A DNA stretch of 64,000 bases, from positions 62,001 through 126,000 of the forward strand of contig JAXMBM010000012.1 in the NCBI GenBank assembly GCA_046349855.1. Reading direction: 5' to 3'. Within the stretch, counting starts at the first letter, position 1; every line of letters begins with the position of its first letter. The stretch comes from CAIXSC01 sp046349855. Its GTDB lineage: Bacteria; Planctomycetota; Planctomycetia; Pirellulales; Pirellulaceae. The notes beneath the pieces were generated by a model. That model did not search any database. It was given only the letters and a program-made list of their open reading frames with translations, and was not told where the DNA came from. A program made the translations under genes and the position numbers. Shown one piece after another: positions 59,198-64,000 of this stretch.

Positions 59198-62100
59198 ATG
59201 GATGCCATGGACCACGAACAATCCCGCCCGCGACCCACAAGCGCTGCGCACGACCTGTCGGCCGATACTACCGGGCCGCGTTCCGCCGACTCAACGCCCC
59301 AAGAAACTCGACGCCAGTTGACCGAAGCCCGGCGTCTCACGCGACAGCGACGCTTCACCAAAATCGCCTTCTGGCTCCTGGTTCCCGCCGTCCTGGTGTG
59401 GTTGGCTCCTGCCATCGTGGCGCACACTTCCTTGCGGACCCGATTGCTCAACGCCGCCACCTCGTCACTCGACGGAGAGGTTTCCGTCGGCCGCATGTCG
59501 CTCGGCTGGCTGTCTCCCGTGCGACTATACGATCTGTCCGTGGTCGATTCCGCCGGCGATCCGCTGGCGAAGGTCGAGACGATAACCACCCAACGTACGC
59601 TGCTCGGTCTCTTGCTTCACCGCCGTGATCCGGGGACCATCCGCGTGGAACAACCCGTCGCCCGCCTGGTCCTTCGCAAGAGCGGCAGTAACTGGGAAGA
59701 TCTCCTCGCAAAGCAGCTCAACGGCCCTTCCTCCGGACAAGCCACTCAACTAACCATCGAAATCGTCGATGGAAGCCTCGAATTGGCTGATGCCACCACC
59801 GACCAGCGCTGGACTCTCGCCTCCTTGGACGCGACCATCCGCCTGCCCGACCATCAAGGGCCTCTGGAAGCTGATCTCAGCGGCGAACTCATCGCCGACG
59901 ACTCCCGCCCCAGTGCCATCTCTGCCGCCGTTCGTTACGAGGCCGGCCAGGGAAAGGCCACGATCCAGACCACAACATTTCCCCTCCACTCGCTCAACCC
60001 CGTCTTTCGCCGCCTCTCCCTGGATAGTGTGGCCGAAGGGACCGTCGATCTGGACGGAGACTACTCCTGGGGAATCCCGTCGTCGCGTTCCGGCACCGCC
60101 GCTCCCGCGCATCAATTGTCCGTGCGCAAATTGCAGGGCTCGGAAATCGTGATCAACTCGGCCGCGTGGGGAGGTCAAGATGCTCTGCGCCTCCCCATGA
60201 TCGAGGCCCATGGAGAAATCGATTGGCGCGGCTCGGTCCTGGAATTGCGCAACGTCAAACTCGAGTCTCCCGTCGCTTCCATCGACGCCGACGGGACACT
60301 CAGCTGCACGCCTCCTCAGCCGGGTGCCGCAAACTCGCAGCTGTGGGCCGTACTCGAAAACAGCAACATCACCGCGCGCGGAGAAGTCGACCTCGCCCAA
60401 CTGGCTCAACTCTTTCCTCAAACCCTGCGGATTCGCGAAGGAACCGAAATCACGTCCGGCAAGCTGCTCGTGGAACTGACGAGCGGCAGAGACGATTCCC
60501 GACGCAACTGGCAGGGACGCGTCTCGTCCAGCCAGCTTACGGCCGTGACCAACGGACGCAGCGTCACGTGGGAACAACCGATCCAGCTCGATCTCGTAGC
60601 GTCTCAGGGTCCCCAAGGCCCTGTCATCGAAAAACTCGAATGCCGTTCCAGTTTTCTGCAGGCAGCAGCCCAAGGCACTCCCACCGCCGGCCGCCTGACA
60701 CTCACCGGCGACTTGAATCGATTGGCAGACGAGTTGTCGCAGTTCCTCGACCTCGGAGCCACGCGACTCGCCGGACAACTCCGCGGTGACCTGAACTGGA
60801 AAGTCGACCCTCAGGATCGAGCCTCCGCCCACGGCGAATTCCATGTCACTCAGTTGGAACTCGTCCTGGGACAACAACGCCCCTGGCGCGAACCGGCACT
60901 CTCGCTCGTCGCCGACACCCAGGCCACCCTGTCGGCCAACTCTCTCGATACTGTCCACTCGGCAACCCTCCGTGTCGTCGCAGGCGACGACACGCTCGAC
61001 CTCGAACTCACCGCGCCCGTCCGCTCCCCCGACGCCTCGACCACCTGGCCACTCGCCGGCCGTCTCCGCGGAGCCCTCGATCGCTGGCTCCCGCGAGTAC
61101 AGTCGTTCCTGCCGCTGGCAGGATGGGAACTGGCAGGCACCGCCGACATCACGGCCCAGGGCCACTGGCATCCGGATCAAATCGAACTGACCTCGGCCCA
61201 ATCAACCATCCGCAACCTGGAAGCCGTAGGTGGCGGGCTGTTCGTGCGGGAACCTCAGGTACAGCTGGAACTCCAGGCCCAATGGGATCGCACCCGCCGC
61301 GTCTGTCAGGCTCCCAGCGTCACCTTCACCAGTTCCTCACTGGCATTCCGTGCCGATCAAGTCACCTGGCGGGGCGGAGATACAGACTCGCCCGCCAGCC
61401 TGTCCGCCAATATCGGCCTGCGGAGCGATCTGGCACGGCTGGGAGCCTGGTTCCACGACCCACAACTCCCCGTCGACTGGCAGCTTGCAGGGATGGCCAG
61501 TGGCCAAGTGCGACTGACACACGCCGCCGATACGACCACCGCCCAATGGGGTCTCGATTTCCAAAACCTTGTCTACGCTCGGGCCGCCACTCCTGACCGC
61601 CCCCGCGGTGCCCAAGTCATTCCTGCCTCCACGGCCCCCGCTCTGGAAACAACCTGGACCGAACCACAGTTGCAATGGTCCGGCGAGGGTTCCTTCGACT
61701 CGACACGTGGCACCTTTCAACTGAAACAATCTCAGCTGGCGGGTGACGGCCTGCGGATCGCCCTGGCCGGCGACGTCGCTGATCTCACCCGTTCCTGCCA
61801 GGTCGCGTTTGACGGAGAACTGGCCTACGATCTCCCGCGACTCGTCACCCGCTTGCGACCGCACGTTGGTCCCTCGCTGCAGTTGGAAGGAACCGACACT
61901 CGCCCCTTCTCCGTCCGTGGACCGCTGCGCAACCTGCAGCTGGCCACTGGAACCACTCGGCTGACCAGCACGAGTCCTCAGGAAAGCGGAACCTGGCCCC
62001 CGTCCACCCTGGCGGCCCAAGCCGGCGTCAACTGGAAGTCAGCTGCTCTCTATGGCCTGCCCATTGGCCCCGGCCAACTCGACGCCCGCCTCGACCGTTC

Positions 62101-63001
62101 CGTCCTCGTCGTTCAACCTCTCGACATCCCCGTTGCCGACGGACACTTGCGGTTCGCTCCACGCATCCATTGGGATCAGCCCGAGCCCGTCGCGGTCGCC
62201 GAACCCGGAGTGGCACTGGAACGCGTGCGTCTCTCCCCGGAACTCTGCGCCAGCTGGCTCAAGTACCTGCTTCCCGTGCTGGCCGATGTAACGGAAGCTC
62301 AAGGTCAGTTTTCGGTGGAACTGACCGACGCCGCCGTCGTGCCGCTGCAGCGGCCGGAAGATGGAGAAATCCGCGGAAACCTGGCCGTGCACGGCGTGCA
62401 GATCGGCCCCAGTCCCCTGACAAATGAACTCATCGGACTCGCCCAGACCATCAAAGCGATCGCCGATGGCAAAGCGTCGAGCGAGACGGCTCCCTCACGC
62501 CAATGGCTGCAACTTCCCGAACAGGCCATTCCCTTCCACTGGAAGCAGCGCCGGGTGTATCACGAGCGGCTGGAAATCAACTTGAAGGACGTCTCGATCG
62601 TGACCGGCGGTTCCGTCGGTTCCGATCAGTCCCTCAGCCTCATGGCAGAAATCCCCATCCGCGACGAATGGGTGGCGCGCAATCGTTACCTGGCATCGCT
62701 CCAGGGACAGAAGTTGCAGATTCCCGTCACGGGCACCCTGGCCCGTCCCCAGGTCGATCGCCGCGTGCTGCAGAATCTGACCACACAGGCGGTTACCAAT
62801 TCGGCCAATCGGCTCATCGAACAGGAGCTCAATCGCGGAATCGACCGCTTCCTCCGACCGCGGACACCAGCGGGGCAAACACCGGCGGCGCCCGGCCAGA
62901 CACCGGCTCCAGCCCCTGCAGCTCCAGCCCCTGCAGCTCCGGGCCCCGGTTCCCTTCCATTCCCTCTGTTTCCTTCCGCGGTCCCGCAGGGCCAACCCTG
63001 A
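59198..63001 (+). CDS. AsmA/TamB-like giant membrane-anchored protein
   Basis: A 1267-residue protein, start ATG 59198. Residues 1-50 are cytoplasmic and charged, then one transmembrane helix (FTKIAFWLLVPAVLVWLAPAIV). The remainder is a long beta-rich periplasmic body with the AsmA-like N-terminal pattern (NAATSSLDGEVSVGRMSLGW, LSPVRLYDLSVVDSAGDPLA, ARLVLRKSGSNWEDL). Repeated strands such as LELADATTDQRWTLASLDAT recur to about 1190. The C-terminus ends in an Ala/Pro/Gln-rich tail coded by a short direct repeat (62908-62945). Such proteins bridge inner and outer membranes and move phospholipids. It is monocistronic here. Confidence 0.8.
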   Translation: MDAMDHEQSRPRPTSAAHDLSADTTGPRSADSTPQETRRQLTEARRLTRQRRFTKIAFWLLVPAVLVWLAPAIVAHTSLRTRLLNAATSSLDGEVSVGRMSLGWLSPVRLYDLSVVDSAGDPLAKVETITTQRTLLGLLLHRRDPGTIRVEQPVARLVLRKSGSNWEDLLAKQLNGPSSGQATQLTIEIVDGSLELADATTDQRWTLASLDATIRLPDHQGPLEADLSGELIADDSRPSAISAAVRYEAGQGKATIQTTTFPLHSLNPVFRRLSLDSVAEGTVDLDGDYSWGIPSSRSGTAAPAHQLSVRKLQGSEIVINSAAWGGQDALRLPMIEAHGEIDWRGSVLELRNVKLESPVASIDADGTLSCTPPQPGAANSQLWAVLENSNITARGEVDLAQLAQLFPQTLRIREGTEITSGKLLVELTSGRDDSRRNWQGRVSSSQLTAVTNGRSVTWEQPIQLDLVASQGPQGPVIEKLECRSSFLQAAAQGTPTAGRLTLTGDLNRLADELSQFLDLGATRLAGQLRGDLNWKVDPQDRASAHGEFHVTQLELVLGQQRPWREPALSLVADTQATLSANSLDTVHSATLRVVAGDDTLDLELTAPVRSPDASTTWPLAGRLRGALDRWLPRVQSFLPLAGWELAGTADITAQGHWHPDQIELTSAQSTIRNLEAVGGGLFVREPQVQLELQAQWDRTRRVCQAPSVTFTSSSLAFRADQVTWRGGDTDSPASLSANIGLRSDLARLGAWFHDPQLPVDWQLAGMASGQVRLTHAADTTTAQWGLDFQNLVYARAATPDRPRGAQVIPASTAPALETTWTEPQLQWSGEGSFDSTRGTFQLKQSQLAGDGLRIALAGDVADLTRSCQVAFDGELAYDLPRLVTRLRPHVGPSLQLEGTDTRPFSVRGPLRNLQLATGTTRLTSTSPQESGTWPPSTLAAQAGVNWKSAALYGLPIGPGQLDARLDRSVLVVQPLDIPVADGHLRFAPRIHWDQPEPVAVAEPGVALERVRLSPELCASWLKYLLPVLADVTEAQGQFSVELTDAAVVPLQRPEDGEIRGNLAVHGVQIGPSPLTNELIGLAQTIKAIADGKASSETAPSRQWLQLPEQAIPFHWKQRRVYHERLEINLKDVSIVTGGSVGSDQSLSLMAEIPIRDEWVARNRYLASLQGQKLQIPVTGTLARPQVDRRVLQNLTTQAVTNSANRLIEQELNRGIDRFLRPRTPAGQTPAAPGQTPAPAPAAPAPAAPGPGSLPFPLFPSAVPQGQP

Positions 63002-63131
63002 TCAAGCCCCGCGTACGTCGTTTCCCCGCATCGCTCCAATCGCGGACCACCTCCGCCAGATCCGCTCGGTCCAACCCGTCGGATCTGGCGCCGGAAACAG
63101 GCTTAACGAGCACGTCGCGATCTCGTTGAAG

Positions 63132-64000
63132 CTACTTGCTGTCCTTCTTTTCGTCTTTTCCGCCGGCCGCATCGGCTGGACGGAATTGAGCCTCCAGAAT
63201 ACGGGCGATTTGCTGTCCGAGACGCGACTCGGGCGCAACCTTTTGTGCCTGCTCGAGGGCTTCCTTGGCGCGATCCTTGTGGTCACGGAACAGGAACGAT
63301 CCTTTCAGGAACAACGCTTCCTGCAGGGCCTCCCCTTCCGGGTTCATCTTGGCGATCAGCTCGTCAATCTTCTTGACCGATTCCTCCGGTCCCGCAACCC
63401 CCGCCTCGCGCCTCAACTGCAACAGCGCAGCGCGGACTTCCGCCATCTTGATGATTCCCTGATACTTGCTCTTCAGCCCCGCCTCATCAGCATCGTCCAG
63501 CTTGATGATCTCGTCGACCAACCCGCGGTACTGAGAAATTGCCAGCTCCGAGTCGACCACGGCCAAGGCCTGATCAAGCCGCTTGGCCCGCTCCACCCCC
63601 TGCACCTTCTCCGCTTCGGCGAGCAACTCGTCGCGCTTGGCGCGATTCGTCTGCTGCTCTTCGAGTTGCGTCAGATACTGCTCGGCATCCTGACCACCAA
63701 AGCCCACCGTCTTGGCGAAGGGGCGGCCCTGGGCGTCCGCGAGAATGATCGTCGGTACCCCCGTGATCTTGAACTCCTCGCTCAGCCGCCGGTACTGAGC
63801 GATTTCGGCGGGCGTCTGCTTCGACTTGTCATTGGGATTGTCGAGCTTCAGCAGAATGAAGCGGCCCGGCGCCCGCGTCTTGAATACGTCGGTATCGAAC
63901 ACCTTGGCCTTGAGCGCCTTGCAGGGAGGGCACCAGTCCGAGCCGGTGAACTCCATGAGAATGTCCTTGCCTTCCTTCGCCGCCAGCTCCTTGGCCGCTT
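63132..64000 (-). CDS. Thioredoxin-like protein with TPR-like tail (5' end outside window)
   Basis: The reading frame is open through the right edge, so the start lies beyond 64000. Within the window it reads AAKELAAKEGKDILMEFTGSDWCPPCKALK, a thioredoxin-fold (Thioredoxin_7-like) domain with an intact CPPC redox pair. The domain continues with GVPTIILADAQGRPF. From about residue 110 it becomes a helical region (LLAEAEKVQGVERAKRLDQA, EGEALQEALFLKGSFLFRDH) and ends with a Lys-rich tail. It is probably exported and may catalyse disulphide exchange or protein quality control in the periplasm. Confidence 0.88.
   Translation of the reverse strand, partial: AAKELAAKEGKDILMEFTGSDWCPPCKALKAKVFDTDVFKTRAPGRFILLKLDNPNDKSKQTPAEIAQYRRLSEEFKITGVPTIILADAQGRPFAKTVGFGGQDAEQYLTQLEEQQTNRAKRDELLAEAEKVQGVERAKRLDQALAVVDSELAISQYRGLVDEIIKLDDADEAGLKSKYQGIIKMAEVRAALLQLRREAGVAGPEESVKKIDELIAKMNPEGEALQEALFLKGSFLFRDHKDRAKEALEQAQKVAPESRLGQQIARILEAQFRPADAAGGKDEKKDSK

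Overview
The window is high-GC chromosomal DNA from a planctomycete (Pirellula/Planctomyces type). The evidence is the gene content. It includes paired Planctomycete Cytochrome C (DUF1592/1587-type) and DUF1552 proteins, a DUF1549/DUF1553 cytochrome, a DUF1501 Tat protein, and a DUF1559 protein with a pilin-like N-terminus. It also has a CxPSR sulfatase, a Tat-exported Gfo/Idh/MocA oxidoreductase, a Ser/Thr kinase followed by FGE-sulfatase modules, carboxypeptidase-regulatory-like secreted proteins and a Hint-domain protein of planctomycete type. No rRNA, tRNA or CRISPR array was recognised. All calls come from reading the sequence, without database searches.

Layout. 1-1240: the 3' end of glutamine synthetase and an MgtC-family protein. 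1250-6100: an accessory, decaying stretch with an ISAs1-like transposase fragment, a 541-nt group II intron remnant sitting inside a palindromic repeat, a kinase/FGE locus split by frame changes with a tandemly duplicated FGE module, and an antisense FGE relic. 6377-10646: an APC-type transporter and a secreted regulatory-like-domain protein. 10765-13607: a DUF1501 and sialidase operon. 13866-17789: a conserved unknown gene followed by debris, namely a beta-helix pseudogene, a DNA methyltransferase fragment, a translationally coupled gene pair whose first member has a nonsense codon, and a transposase C-terminus. 17888-22849: a DUF1592, DUF1552 and D-threonine-aldolase-like minus-strand cluster. 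23055-24960: a lipoprotein, a MITE-like element, the DUF1559 gene and a perfect 30-bp palindrome.

24997-30695: EthD and YbjN proteins, the Gfo/Idh/MocA oxidoreductase, a secreted Hint protein and a coiled-coil/TPR protein. 30735-41550: two divergent operons. One encodes a membrane protease with zinc-ribbon, PEGA, thioredoxin-like and trypsin domains plus a PQQ-type propeller with EF-hands. The other encodes an ABC ATPase, a permease with a propeller-like extension, a methyltransferase and a sulfatase. A proline-rich zinc-ribbon membrane protein faces them. 41672-41856: the second MITE copy. 41881-46950: a 1689-residue TPR protein with an embedded C39-like peptidase domain. 47201-54248: an alkyl-DNA repair protein, then a plus-strand run of an unknown protein, a diiron beta-lactamase-fold protein, an SDR without its catalytic lysine, a DUF1549/1553 cytochrome and a TrmH methyltransferase. 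54350-57038: a divergent aminotransferase and inositol-phosphate synthase. 57287-58916: a broken small gene and a frameshifted Y1-type transposase. 59198-64000: an AsmA-like giant protein and a thioredoxin running off the edge.

The most informative non-gene signal is the intron remnant. An intact copy of the same palindrome at 24830-24907 gives the pre-insertion sequence and fixes both intron ends. Many frame changes and three amber codons interrupt accessory genes. They look like decay, though indel errors in the assembly cannot be excluded from sequence alone.
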